A stretch of DNA of 64,000 bases from positions 62,001 through 126,000 of the forward strand of contig NZ_SLUN01000014.1 of the NCBI RefSeq assembly GCF_004340685.1, read 5' to 3'. The translations under genes and the position numbers were made by a program. The notes beneath the pieces were generated by a model that worked only from the letters and a program-made list of their open reading frames with translations, made no database searches and had not been told where the DNA came from. Of this stretch, positions 17,331 through 25,581 are shown one piece after another; position 1 is the first letter of the stretch, and each line of letters opens with the position of its first letter. The stretch is from Hydrogenispora ethanolica (GTDB lineage: Bacteria; Bacillota; UBA4882; UBA8346).

Positions 17331-18098
17331 ATGAAACTTGGCTGCCATGCGGTGCTATTCAGAGAGCGGATCAAAACGGAGACGGAGGCGATCATCCGCG
17401 GCCTGGCGGAGACCGGTTTTCAAGGGGTCGAAATCGGCTCGCGTTTTTTCGGGACCGGCGAGAAACAAGAGCTGCTGGGTTTATTGGGGCGTTACCACCT
17501 GGAACTCTCCGGGATGCACGTCGGCGGAGAGTTGCGGGACTGGATCGACAAGGAGGAGGCGATCTCCGCCAAAGTCTTGGCGGTCGCCGAATTTGTCAAA
17601 GATACGGCCAACCCCAATGTGGTTTTATCCGGCAGCCGGATCGCAGGGCCGGCGGATCTCCGGGCCATAGCCCAAAATATTGAGAAAGTGGCGGGGCAGT
17701 GCCTGCGGATGGGCGTCCGGCTCAATTATCACAACCATGACTGGGAGTTCGCCGCGGAGGCGGCGCTCTTCAAAGCCCTGGCCGCCAACGCGCCGAGCCT
17801 TTATTTCGGCTTGGACCTCGGCTGGGTATGGGCCGGCGGTTTTGACCCCATGGCCATCGTCAGCGAAGTTGTGCCACGGGTTGCCTATGTTCACCTGCGG
17901 GATCCCAAGGGTCCGGGGAAAGAATTTGTCAATCTGGGCGAAGGGGTATTTGACTTCTCCAAGCTGATGTCCGGCTTAAAAACGGTTTTGCCGGAAGATG
18001 GCTGGGCGGTCGTCGAGTACGAGGAAGGCGAGCCGGACTTCGGCCGGTATGCCAGGGCCAAGGCCTTTTTGGACAGGGTAATGGAAACGGGATTGTAA
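17331..18098 (+). CDS. Sugar phosphate isomerase/epimerase (TIM barrel), second copy
   Basis: A 255-aa protein of the same family as the gene at 16318 but clearly diverged. Seen: GFQGVEIGSRFF near the start, MGVRLNYHNHDWEF (metal and substrate region), YFGLDLGWVWAGGFDP, VAYVHLRDPKG and the terminal VEYEEGE strand. It resembles the IolE/IolI/YcjR-type keto-sugar isomerases and dehydratases. It is separated from the first copy by 137 bp that hold an intergenic repeat. The next gene starts 16 bp later, so the two are cotranslated. Confidence 0.9.
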   Translation: MKLGCHAVLFRERIKTETEAIIRGLAETGFQGVEIGSRFFGTGEKQELLGLLGRYHLELSGMHVGGELRDWIDKEEAISAKVLAVAEFVKDTANPNVVLSGSRIAGPADLRAIAQNIEKVAGQCLRMGVRLNYHNHDWEFAAEAALFKALAANAPSLYFGLDLGWVWAGGFDPMAIVSEVVPRVAYVHLRDPKGPGKEFVNLGEGVFDFSKLMSGLKTVLPEDGWAVVEYEEGEPDFGRYARAKAFLDRVMETGL

Positions 18099-18113
18099 AG
18101 GAGGGATGGTCCG

Positions 18114-19148
18114 TTGCCAAAATTAAAAGTGGGGATCGTGGGCTGCGGCCGGATTGCCGTGGTATACCGGGACGTCTTCAAAAAGTGCGGGGATCAGATG
18201 GAACTGCGATGCGCTGTCGATAAAGTGCGGGAGCGGGCCGAATCCTTCACGGCCGATTTTAGTTGCGCCGCGTTGGACCATTTTGATGCGGTGTTGGAGC
18301 AGGACCTGGATGTCGTCCATATCTGCACGCCGCATTTCTTGCATCCGGAGCAGGTGATCCGCTGTCTGGAGGCTGGTTTCCATGTCCTGACCGAAAAACC
18401 GATGGCCATCGCGCTGGATGACGCCGACCGGATGATCGCGGCGGCCCGCGCCGCCGGCAAAAAACTGGGCGTGATCTTTCAAAACCGCTATATTGAAGGG
18501 ATCGTCGCAGCCAAAAAGCTGATCGACGGCGGCAAGCTGGGAAAGATTACCGGGGCCTGGTCCCACCTGACCTGGTGGCGGCCGCCGTCCTACTACGAAT
18601 GCGACTGGAAGGGCAGCTGGGAGAAGGAAGGCGGCGGGGTCCTCATCGACCAGGCCATTCACAGCGTCGACCTGGTCCAGTATCTGGTGGGCAGCCCGGT
18701 CGCCTGGATCCACGGCCATATCGACAACCGGATCCTCAAGACGGTGGCGGTGGAAGATGTGGCCGACGCGGCCATCGGCTTTGAGAACGGCTGCATCTAT
18801 TCGCTGTTTGCCTGCAATTACTACACCCATAACGCCCCCATTCAGATCGAGATCATGGGTGAAAAGGGAAAGGTTCATCTGAAGGGATTTGAGGTGACGG
18901 TGGAGATCGAGGGGGAATCCGCTCCGATCGTCCCGGCGCCCTTGAACGATGTGAATATCCCGGGGCAAGGGTACTGGGGTGTCTATCACTGCCGGCAGAT
19001 CCGGGAGTTTTACGATTGCATCCTGGGGGACCGGCCGGTGGCGATCGACGGCGTCGAGGGCAAAAAAGCGCTGGCCATGGTGCTGGGGGTCTACCGGTCC
19101 TCGCGCGAGAACCGGAGAATCTTCCTGGAGAAAGGAATGGGACAATGA
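18114..19148 (+). CDS. Gfo/Idh/MocA-family oxidoreductase, second copy
   Basis: A 344-aa NAD(P)-dependent dehydrogenase. Rossmann start VGIVGCGRIAVVY, HICTPHFLH, the EKP motif in LTEKPMAIALDDADRM, and GGGVLIDQAIHSVDLVQYL with the lysine/histidine region of the C-terminal domain. It uses a TTG start, supported by AAGGAGGGATGG 6 bp ahead. It ends overlapping the ATG of the isomerase gene by 4 bp. Two different dehydrogenases in the same operon suggest two oxidoreduction steps, for example oxidation at one carbon and later reduction, with NADH recycled. Confidence 0.92.
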   Translation: MPKLKVGIVGCGRIAVVYRDVFKKCGDQMELRCAVDKVRERAESFTADFSCAALDHFDAVLEQDLDVVHICTPHFLHPEQVIRCLEAGFHVLTEKPMAIALDDADRMIAAARAAGKKLGVIFQNRYIEGIVAAKKLIDGGKLGKITGAWSHLTWWRPPSYYECDWKGSWEKEGGGVLIDQAIHSVDLVQYLVGSPVAWIHGHIDNRILKTVAVEDVADAAIGFENGCIYSLFACNYYTHNAPIQIEIMGEKGKVHLKGFEVTVEIEGESAPIVPAPLNDVNIPGQGYWGVYHCRQIREFYDCILGDRPVAIDGVEGKKALAMVLGVYRSSRENRRIFLEKGMGQ

Positions 19149-20431
19149 AGCCGCTCACACTCGATTATTCAAATATGCTGGCCCATGTGACAGAGAAGGA
19201 TTTGGAGGCGGCGATCGCCGGGCAGCGGACCCGGTTGGAAGGGCTGCTGGACCCGCCGGCCGCCCAATCCGAGATGCTCGGCTGGGTGAATGTCGATGGT
19301 TGCACCGGCGCGGCGCTGGTGAGCCGGATCACGGAGACGGCCCGGGAGATCCGGGAAAACGCCGAGGTGTTCCTGCTGATCGGCGTGGGCGGCTCCAATC
19401 AGGGGGCGCGGGCGGTCATCAAAGCCTTGCAGCCGGACGGAATACCGGAGATCCTCTATGCCGGCAACAATCTTTCCCCGCGCTATCTCGAACGAATCCT
19501 GGCCCAAATCCGGGGCAGATCAGTCTATGCCAATGTGATCGCCAAAAATTTCGCCACCCTGGAACCGGGGATCTGCTTCCGCATCATTCGTCAATTTATG
19601 GAAGCGGCCTACGGGAAGGAAGCAGCCGCCGCGCGGATCATCGCCACCGGTTCTCCGGATGGCAGCAGCCTGGAACGGCTGGCCTCGGCCAAGGGCTATC
19701 GCTTTCTGCCGTTTCCGCCGGATGTCGGCGGCCGGTTTTCGGTGCTCAGCGCGGTCGGGCTGTTGCCGATCGCGGTCAGCGGCGTCCCCATTCAGGAACT
19801 GCTCCAAGGGGCGCGGGACATGGCGCGGCTCCTTAAAACCCAGCCGCTCACCGAAAACATCGCGGTGCGGTACGGAGTGGCCCGCAATCTGCTATTGGCG
19901 AAGCGCTTCCGCCTGGAGATCCTGGCCTATTTCGAACCGCTGCTGAAATACTTCGCCAAATGGTGGGTCCAGCTTTTCGGGGAGAGCGAGGGGAAGGATG
20001 GCACGGGTATTTTCCCGGCCGCCTGTTCATTCAGCGAGGATCTGCATGCGCTGGGCCAGTATATCCAGGACGGCCGCAAAATGATCTTTGAAACCTTTAT
20101 CAATCTGGAGGAGCCCGGGGCCAGGCTGCCGATCCCCGCAGACCACGGCACGGCGGATGGCTTTGATTATCTGGACGGCAAAGATTTTACCGACTTGAAC
20201 AAGATCGCCTTTGAGGCGACGGTTAGGGCGCACGTCGCCGGTGGGGTTCCGGCGCTGATCCTCAATGTCCCGGCATTGACCCCTTATTATCTGGGGCAGC
20301 TGTTCTATTTCTTCGAGTATGCCTGCTATATCTCCGCCACCATCCTGGGGGTCAATCCCTTTGACCAACCCGGCGTGGAGGCCTATAAGACCCATATGTT
20401 CAGCCAGTTGAAGCGCAAAAACAACCCGTAA
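19145..20431 (+). CDS. Phosphoglucose-isomerase family protein
   Basis: A 428-aa SIS-fold aldose-ketose isomerase. Both family signatures are present: VGGRFSVLSAVGLLPIA (about residue 195) and, near the end, GVNPFDQPGVEAYK with the catalytic lysine. LLIGVGGSNQGARAV marks the first SIS domain. ATG at 19145 overlaps the preceding stop (ATGA), so it is the last gene of the operon. A PGI homologue following dehydrogenases and epimerases is unusual and suggests that the pathway yields an aldose or ketose 6-phosphate feeding glycolysis, or that this protein isomerises a related sugar phosphate. The housekeeping Pgi may be elsewhere. Confidence 0.9.
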   Translation: MKPLTLDYSNMLAHVTEKDLEAAIAGQRTRLEGLLDPPAAQSEMLGWVNVDGCTGAALVSRITETAREIRENAEVFLLIGVGGSNQGARAVIKALQPDGIPEILYAGNNLSPRYLERILAQIRGRSVYANVIAKNFATLEPGICFRIIRQFMEAAYGKEAAAARIIATGSPDGSSLERLASAKGYRFLPFPPDVGGRFSVLSAVGLLPIAVSGVPIQELLQGARDMARLLKTQPLTENIAVRYGVARNLLLAKRFRLEILAYFEPLLKYFAKWWVQLFGESEGKDGTGIFPAACSFSEDLHALGQYIQDGRKMIFETFINLEEPGARLPIPADHGTADGFDYLDGKDFTDLNKIAFEATVRAHVAGGVPALILNVPALTPYYLGQLFYFFEYACYISATILGVNPFDQPGVEAYKTHMFSQLKRKNNP

Positions 20432-20489
20432 CGCCAGGAACAGCCGGGCTTGGCGGAAACGGATGTTGATGACGGACGGGAAGGAACTC

Positions 20490-21017
20490 TCAGAGCGAAT
20501 TCCAGTCCTTCTTTTTTAAATGCTGATAATGTTTGTAGCAGAGGTAAAAACAGCCGTAGACCAACGGGAAGCGATAGATTCCTCTCCAGTGGGTCTCAAC
20601 GATCAAGCCGGCTTTCGTCAGAAAAACGCCGATATACACCCCGAGCCAGGCGTAGGAGGAAAGATAAAGCGGCAAAACATACCATTCTTTCCGGGCCGGC
20701 AGGAAGTGCAGGAACAGCATCACCGCCGCGGCCCAGGATAGGTTGATGAAAAAGGGCGAACCCCAGAGCTCAAACGGCTCGGCGTGGATATAGTGATAAA
20801 GGTTCAATGCCTTAAATAGCATAACGAGGATCGTATCCAGACCGGTCCCCCAGAGCAGGCTGAACCAGAAGGTCCGCTGCAACTCTTTGCGGGGGACGAA
20901 GGCCAGGACGAAAAATAACATGACGAGGGCAAAAACCGGATAATACAAGCGATTGGATAACTCCACCGCAATACTCCTCAAACCTGGAATAATTCTATTA
21001 TCCGTACCCCTGGCCAA
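20490..21017 (-). CDS. Small integral membrane protein, CBO0543-like
   Basis: A 175-aa protein with about five hydrophobic helices: LYYPVFALVMLFFVLAFV, WFSLLWGTGLDTILVMLF, FFINLSWAAAVMLFLHFL, EWYVLPLYLSSYAWLGVYI and YRFPLVYGCFYLCYKHY. It resembles the CBO0543-type membrane proteins common in spore-forming Firmicutes, which have no known function; that match is from memory of the helix pattern. It ends convergent with the sugar operon and lies 28 bp upstream of the peptidase stop. Confidence 0.75.
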   Translation of the reverse strand: MARGTDNRIIPGLRSIAVELSNRLYYPVFALVMLFFVLAFVPRKELQRTFWFSLLWGTGLDTILVMLFKALNLYHYIHAEPFELWGSPFFINLSWAAAVMLFLHFLPARKEWYVLPLYLSSYAWLGVYIGVFLTKAGLIVETHWRGIYRFPLVYGCFYLCYKHYQHLKKKDWNSL

Positions 21018-21044
21018 TTTATGCGGTTTTGTCGAGCCGGCTCC

Positions 21045-22742
21045 TTAGAGATCTTGGTCCGCCACGCCGCCCAGCCAAGCGGCGACCGGACCGATGGCCC
21101 TCCCGACGCATCCCGGCTCGAATGGGTTCTCGAGATTGGCCAGTCGCACCAACTCCAGGAAGGACTTGCTCCCGCCGGCCTTGCACAGCCGCAGATAATC
21201 CTGCCAGGCCGTAGCGCGGTCGTCCCGGGACTTGCTCCAGAATTGGAAGGCGCAGACTTGAGCCAGGGTGTAATCGATATAGTAGAACGGGTTGCCGAAG
21301 ATGTGGCCCTGCCGGAACCAGAAACCGCCCCGGTTCAACAGGTCATTATCGGCATAATCGCGGTGCGGCAGGTACTTGCGCTCAATGGCCCGCCAGGCCT
21401 GTTTGCGCTCGGCCGGGGTCGCCGCCGGGTTTTCGTAGACCCAGTGCTGAAACTCGTCGACGCTCACGCCGTAGGGGATGAATAACAAAGCCCCGCTCAA
21501 ATGGGCAAACTTGTATTTGGCCTCATCCTCCCGGAAAAAGAGCTTCATCCAAGGCCAGGTCAGAAACTCCATGCTCATGGAATGGATCTCGCACGCCTCC
21601 AGCGTCGGCCAGATATACTCCGGCACTTCATAATCCCGGCTCAGGTAGACCTGGAAGGCGTGGCCCGCTTCGTGGGTGAGGACATCCACGTCATCGGAGG
21701 TGCCGTTGAAATTGGAGAAGATGAACGGCGCGCGGTGGAGGTTGATATAGGTGCAGTAACCGCCGCCCGCCTTATTGGGACGGGTGACCAGATCCAGCAG
21801 CTCGTGCTCGACCATGAAGCGGAAAAAGCGGTCCGTCTCCGGCGAGAGCTCCCGGTACATGGTCCGGCCGTTGGCCAGGATCCAGGCGGCGTCCCCCTTG
21901 GGCACGGCGTTGCCGCTCAGAAACTCCAGGGGTTCGTCATAGTATTTCAGCGCATCCAGCTTCAAGCGTCCGGCCTGGCGCTGCCGCAAGCGGGTCGCCA
22001 ACGGGACGACGGCCTCCAGCACCTGGCGGCGGTAACCCGCCACCAGCGCCGCGTCGTAATCGGACCGGCTGAGCCGGGCGTACCCCAATGCGACGAAATT
22101 CTGGAAACCCAACTTCCGGGCGATGCCATCCCTGACCTTGACCAAGCCGTCGTAGATCGCGTCGAATTCCGCCTCGTGTTCCAGGAAGAAGCCGGTGTAG
22201 GCTTCCTGGGCCTTTTTGCGGAGGGCCCGGTCCGGGGACTGCATGAAGGGGCTCATCTGGGAGAGGTTGCGGGTTTCCCCTTCGAATAAAATCTTGGCCG
22301 AGGCCCGCAGCTTGGTGTACTGGCTGGATAGCTTGTTCTCCTGCTGGAGGTCGGCCATGATCGCGGGCGCAAAGGTCTTCAGCTTCAGCTCGGCGAGGCG
22401 GAAAAGCTGACGGCCCCATTTTTCCTTCATGGCCGGACGGTAGGGTGAATCGACCAAAGCCCGGTAAAAGCGGTCGACCAGGCTTTCATAGACCGGGCCG
22501 CTCTCGTCGAAGAAATCGTTCTCCTGGTCGTAGTATTCATCGGCGGTATCCATCGAATGGCGGATATGCACCAGCGTGCTCATGGTCTCAAACTCGTTGC
22601 GCAAGGCAGTGATGGCCGACATCACTCGGTCCTGATCGCTGAAAGAAGCGGCCGCTTCGAAATGGCGGAGCAACTCCTGAAACTCCGCTTGAAAGCGGTC
22701 CATATCCGGGCGGCGGTACGGGTACTCTGAAAAAGTGGACAT
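21045..22742 (-). CDS. M3-family oligoendopeptidase (PepF-like)
   Basis: A 565-aa cytoplasmic zinc peptidase. The HExxH zinc motif is in VLTHEAGHAFQVYLS with the downstream glutamate in the segment SMSMEFLTWPWMKLFF, as in thimet-type peptidases. An N-terminal helical region (about residues 1-190) precedes the catalytic domain, with the usual YARLSRSDYDAALVAGYR segment. Family members degrade oligopeptides of roughly 5-20 residues. Length is normal. Start follows AGGAGGAAGAT. No linked peptide importer is seen. Confidence 0.93.
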   Translation of the reverse strand: MSTFSEYPYRRPDMDRFQAEFQELLRHFEAAASFSDQDRVMSAITALRNEFETMSTLVHIRHSMDTADEYYDQENDFFDESGPVYESLVDRFYRALVDSPYRPAMKEKWGRQLFRLAELKLKTFAPAIMADLQQENKLSSQYTKLRASAKILFEGETRNLSQMSPFMQSPDRALRKKAQEAYTGFFLEHEAEFDAIYDGLVKVRDGIARKLGFQNFVALGYARLSRSDYDAALVAGYRRQVLEAVVPLATRLRQRQAGRLKLDALKYYDEPLEFLSGNAVPKGDAAWILANGRTMYRELSPETDRFFRFMVEHELLDLVTRPNKAGGGYCTYINLHRAPFIFSNFNGTSDDVDVLTHEAGHAFQVYLSRDYEVPEYIWPTLEACEIHSMSMEFLTWPWMKLFFREDEAKYKFAHLSGALLFIPYGVSVDEFQHWVYENPAATPAERKQAWRAIERKYLPHRDYADNDLLNRGGFWFRQGHIFGNPFYYIDYTLAQVCAFQFWSKSRDDRATAWQDYLRLCKAGGSKSFLELVRLANLENPFEPGCVGRAIGPVAAWLGGVADQDL

Positions 22743-22910
22743 CTGATCTTCCTCCTGGCGGTATCCCTAGTCTTTTGCAAAACAGTTGGCATCATGCTTC
22801 TTCTATAAATATAGCAGAGCGGATGGAATAATTCTAAAAAAACTTGCGGCTAACGTTGACTTTTTGGAGATCCGCTCCCGGTTTCAGTCCGTTCCGGCCG
22901 CGCGCCGGTC

Positions 22911-23129
22911 TCAAACGGAGAGTATCGGATCCGGCAGGGGGATGGGGATGACTTCCACCGCGAATGGTTTGAAGATGGCGTCCCGGTATTTTTCGGACAG
23001 CGTCTCCAGGTAACGCTGGAGCCATCCTCCGATATAGGCGACGAGCAGCTGGCCCTCATCCGGCGTCGCGCCTTCCAAGATTGCCAAGGTGATCAAGGTT
23101 TCGACGACCAGCGGTTGATCCGTTTCCAT
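22911..23129 (-). CDS. Small protein of unknown function (72 aa)
   Basis: A 72-aa acidic protein without membrane segment. Helical N-terminal half (VETLITLAILEGATPDEGQLL) and a C-terminus rich in proline and isoleucine (VEVIPIPLPDPILSV). A good ribosome site, GGAGG, lies 10 bp before the ATG. It follows a second 72-aa gene on the same strand across a hairpin. I do not recognise either family. Confidence 0.6.
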   Translation of the reverse strand: METDQPLVVETLITLAILEGATPDEGQLLVAYIGGWLQRYLETLSEKYRDAIFKPFAVEVIPIPLPDPILSV

Positions 23130-23174
23130 GGCGTTTCAGCCTCCAGAGATGCATTTTGGGAGAAGATATGAAGG

Positions 23175-23200
23175 GGGCTGCCTCTAGGTAGAGGCAGCCC
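23175..23200. terminator. Perfect 12-bp hairpin between two small genes
   Basis: GGGCTGCCTCTA (23175-23186) and TAGAGGCAGCCC (23189-23200) pair perfectly with a 2-base loop. It starts 8 bp after the stop codon of the 23208-23426 gene on the minus strand, the position of a terminator, but the following bases (CCTTCATATCTTC) are only weakly T-rich. Confidence 0.6.
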
Positions 23201-23207
23201 TGGTTGT

Positions 23208-23426
23208 CTAGCACTCGTGAGCGGAAATGATCAGAATCTGGAAGGGCAGTTTCTTTTCCAGGAAGAATGTTTGGTGATTGAGAGTCACGAATTTCTCGAC
23301 ATCAATGAAGCCAGTAATGGCGGTACCCGGTAATTTACCTACCCGGAACGCCTGATCCTCACTGATGATCTTGATGAGCGGCTCGTAAGTTTTGTTCACA
23401 GGAGCTTCATATCCGGCGCTATCCAT
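23208..23426 (-). CDS. Small protein of unknown function (72 aa)
   Basis: A 72-aa protein, predicted mainly beta-strand (ITGFIDVEKFVTLNHQTFFL, then LPFQILIISAHEC). No signal peptide. GAGGAG lies 7-8 bp before the ATG. The upstream region 23427-23720 is AT-rich and holds no other gene; bases 23725-23853 are a copy of the intergenic repeat family. Function unknown. Confidence 0.6.
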   Translation of the reverse strand: MDSAGYEAPVNKTYEPLIKIISEDQAFRVGKLPGTAITGFIDVEKFVTLNHQTFFLEKKLPFQILIISAHEC

Positions 23427-23724
23427 TCAAATTCACTCCTCTCATATCTGGCCTTCAAGGGATATCCCTTTCACAAAATATGTGCCGGAAAATAAAAAAG
23501 TTCATGCTGGAATGCAATTCATTATAAATTCATAACGTTTGATGACATTTATATCCCGGCCGAAAAATTCTATGATTTTTGAAGCCGGGTGCCGGAAACG
23601 CCGAACTGCATAGAATTTCAGGAATTCTTCAAACTTATGTCTTTTCCGTACCTTTTGTGAAAAGCCGAAATCTCCCGGTTAAAATCCTATTTTTTTTAAC
23701 GTTCCGCCGCCGCCTTTCCTAGAA

Positions 23725-23853
23725 GCGTTGTGATAAACCCTGTCTGAAGGACAGGGTGAACACAAAAGCACAGAGAAGCAAGGGATAAAGTCGGTTTTAA
23801 CATTCTTTTGCAGGTCGGACCGAACTGAAAGAGACTTGATCCCATGGCTTCTA
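23725..23853 (+). repeat. Intergenic repeat family, copy 2
   Basis: The best-preserved copy. The 77-bp core 23725-23801 contains a perfect stem CCCTGTC/GACAGGG around TGAAG; the right part includes GAAAGAGACTT and TGGCTTCTA, shared with copy 3. Its right edge overlaps the stop codon of the aldo/keto reductase gene (minus strand), so in the gene's sense the stem-loop lies about 100 bp downstream of the coding region. Confidence 0.78.
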
Positions 23854-25029
23854 GAGGTTCATGACAAACGGCTTTCCTTCATCGAGTACCGAATGAAGCA
23901 CCGGCATCCACTGGCTGATGGGGATCTTCTGGGGACACTTGGTCTCGCACGCGCCGCATTGAACGCAGCGGACGGCCCGGATGTCGTGCTCCATGATGCC
24001 GTGCACCTCGTGGGCGACCTTCCACCAGCCGTACTGGCCGCGGGAGGCTTCGGGCTTGGCGTAGGCGATGCCGTCGTTATAGTTGGCGAAGTTCGCCGGA
24101 ATATCGACATTTTGTGGACAGGGCATACAATACTTACAGTTGGTGCAGGGAATGGCAGTGATCCCCTGGTAGCGGGCGCGCACTTCGTCGACGAGCGCCA
24201 GTTCCTCCGGACTCAGGGAATGGACTGCAGCGCGGTCGGCCAGGGCGACATTCTCTTTCACCTGGTCCATGGTGCTCATCCCACTGAGCACCACCGCCAC
24301 TTCCGGGTGGCTCCAAATCCACTGCAGCGCCCATTCCACCGGAGTGCGACGCTGGGCGGCCCGGTCCCAGATCGCCTGGACCGATTGGGGCGGCGCGACC
24401 AGCTTCCCGCCGAGCAACGGCTCCATGATCACCACGGCCAGCCCTTTGGCGGCCGCGTATTGCAGCCCCTTCAGCCCGGCCTGGTTGGCCACGTCCATGT
24501 AATTGTACTGAATCTGGCAGAAGGTCCAGTCATAGTCGTCGACGATAGGCTGGAAGGCCTCGGGATCGTCATGGAATGAGAAGCCCAGATAGCGGATGCG
24601 GCCGTCGGCGATGGCCCGCTTAGCCCATTGGCGCACGCCCAAATCACGCAGCTTGGGCCAGGAATCCCTGTCCAGCGAGTGCAGCAGGTAAAAGTCGATG
24701 GTCTGGTCCTGGAGCCGTTGCAACTGCTCGTTCAGATACTTGTCGAAATCAGCGGCGCTCTGAATCATCCAGCTGGGCAACTTGGTGGCCAGCTTGACCC
24801 GCTCCCGGTAGCCGCCCCGCAGCGCGCGGCCGACGAAGGGTTCGCTGGCTCCGCCATGGTAAGGGTAGGCGGTATCCACGTAATTGACGCCGTGATCGAT
24901 GGCATAGTGTAGCATGGCGGTAGCTTCAGTCTCGTCGATCTGCCCTTCCTTGACGGGGAGGCGCATCGCCCCGAAACCGAGGGCTGACACTTGAAAATCC
25001 AATTTTCCGAATGGCCGGTATTGCATCAT
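23851..25029 (-). CDS. Aldo/keto reductase with C-terminal 4Fe-4S ferredoxin domain
   Basis: A 392-aa fusion. Residues 1-280 are an AKR TIM barrel: GFGAMRLPVKEG, the catalytic Asp-Tyr pair in NYVDTAYPYHGG, FYLLHSLDRD and RYLGFSFHDD. The C-terminal part has the two cysteine clusters CTNCKYCMPCPQNVDIP and CVQCGACETKCPQKIPI, as in the clostridial-type predicted oxidoreductases of the AKR family. These probably use ferredoxin-like electron transfer in anaerobes. GGAGGT lies just before the ATG. The last codons lie in an intergenic repeat. Monocistronic. Confidence 0.93.
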   Translation of the reverse strand: MMQYRPFGKLDFQVSALGFGAMRLPVKEGQIDETEATAMLHYAIDHGVNYVDTAYPYHGGASEPFVGRALRGGYRERVKLATKLPSWMIQSAADFDKYLNEQLQRLQDQTIDFYLLHSLDRDSWPKLRDLGVRQWAKRAIADGRIRYLGFSFHDDPEAFQPIVDDYDWTFCQIQYNYMDVANQAGLKGLQYAAAKGLAVVIMEPLLGGKLVAPPQSVQAIWDRAAQRRTPVEWALQWIWSHPEVAVVLSGMSTMDQVKENVALADRAAVHSLSPEELALVDEVRARYQGITAIPCTNCKYCMPCPQNVDIPANFANYNDGIAYAKPEASRGQYGWWKVAHEVHGIMEHDIRAVRCVQCGACETKCPQKIPISQWMPVLHSVLDEGKPFVMNL

Positions 25030-25345
25030 GATCTACCTCCAATAATTTTCGGTTTTTAAGTCCGCGCCAAATCTGCCCGGGGCCCGTTCTTGGGCGAAGA
25101 GCCCAAATCTAGCACCCTTTCGCAATTCTACTTTAGCAATTCTGTGGTTCCCCGCCAGATCCAATTGCGAACCATTTTTAGGGAACCAATTTGCCTGGCG
25201 TGTTTCGGGCCATTCGACGGGTTGCGGACGTTGATCATGATTAGACATTTTCCATGGAATTCCTTGTTAAGTTTGTAATTGGAAGGAGATTGGGTATGAT
25301 TTTTCCGGGGCGGCGTCCTGTAGGGGTTTGACCGGGGAAGAAAGC

Positions 25346-25378
25346 GCCGGATTCCAAAGCTGCTTTGGAAATTCCGGC
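25346..25378. repeat. Hairpin in the gap before the MocR gene
   Basis: GCCGGATTCCAAAGC pairs with GCTTTGGAAATTCCGGC, a long stem with a small bulge and almost no loop. It lies in the 552-bp gap 25030-25581 between divergent genes. No clear T-run follows. A leader terminator or a repeat remnant are both possible. Confidence 0.45.
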
Positions 25379-25440
25379 ACCATTGGCGGCAACCAGGGAG
25401 GGCCGTGCGGGCGCCGATCAGGCATTGAAAGCTGTTACTG

Positions 25441-25524
25441 TGCCGGAACTGGGTCCGGCATTCATTGGCTGGTTTAAAAATATGCCAATTGGCGGTTTTC
25501 GGGCGTTCGAATCCCTGCTATGAT
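25441..25524 (+). promoter_or_regulatory. Promoter and operator-like repeats of the MocR gene
   Basis: Inverted repeat TGCCGGA/TCCGGCA at 25441-25460, perfect palindrome GCCAATTGGC at 25484-25493, direct repeats ATTGGC at 25464 and 25488, and a -10-like TATGAT at 25519-25524 with a weak -35 (TTTTCG) 17 bp earlier. MocR regulators usually bind paired direct repeats next to their own promoter, so autoregulation is likely. Function is inferred from position. Confidence 0.5.
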
Positions 25525-25581
25525 CGAATTGGATCGGGCCATTCGTCTCAAAATACAAGCCAATCGATGGAAGGGAATGCG

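Noticed and set aside
25495-25520. GTTCGAATCC, like a tRNA T-arm
   Set aside because: No pairing T-stem, acceptor or anticodon arm fits around it.
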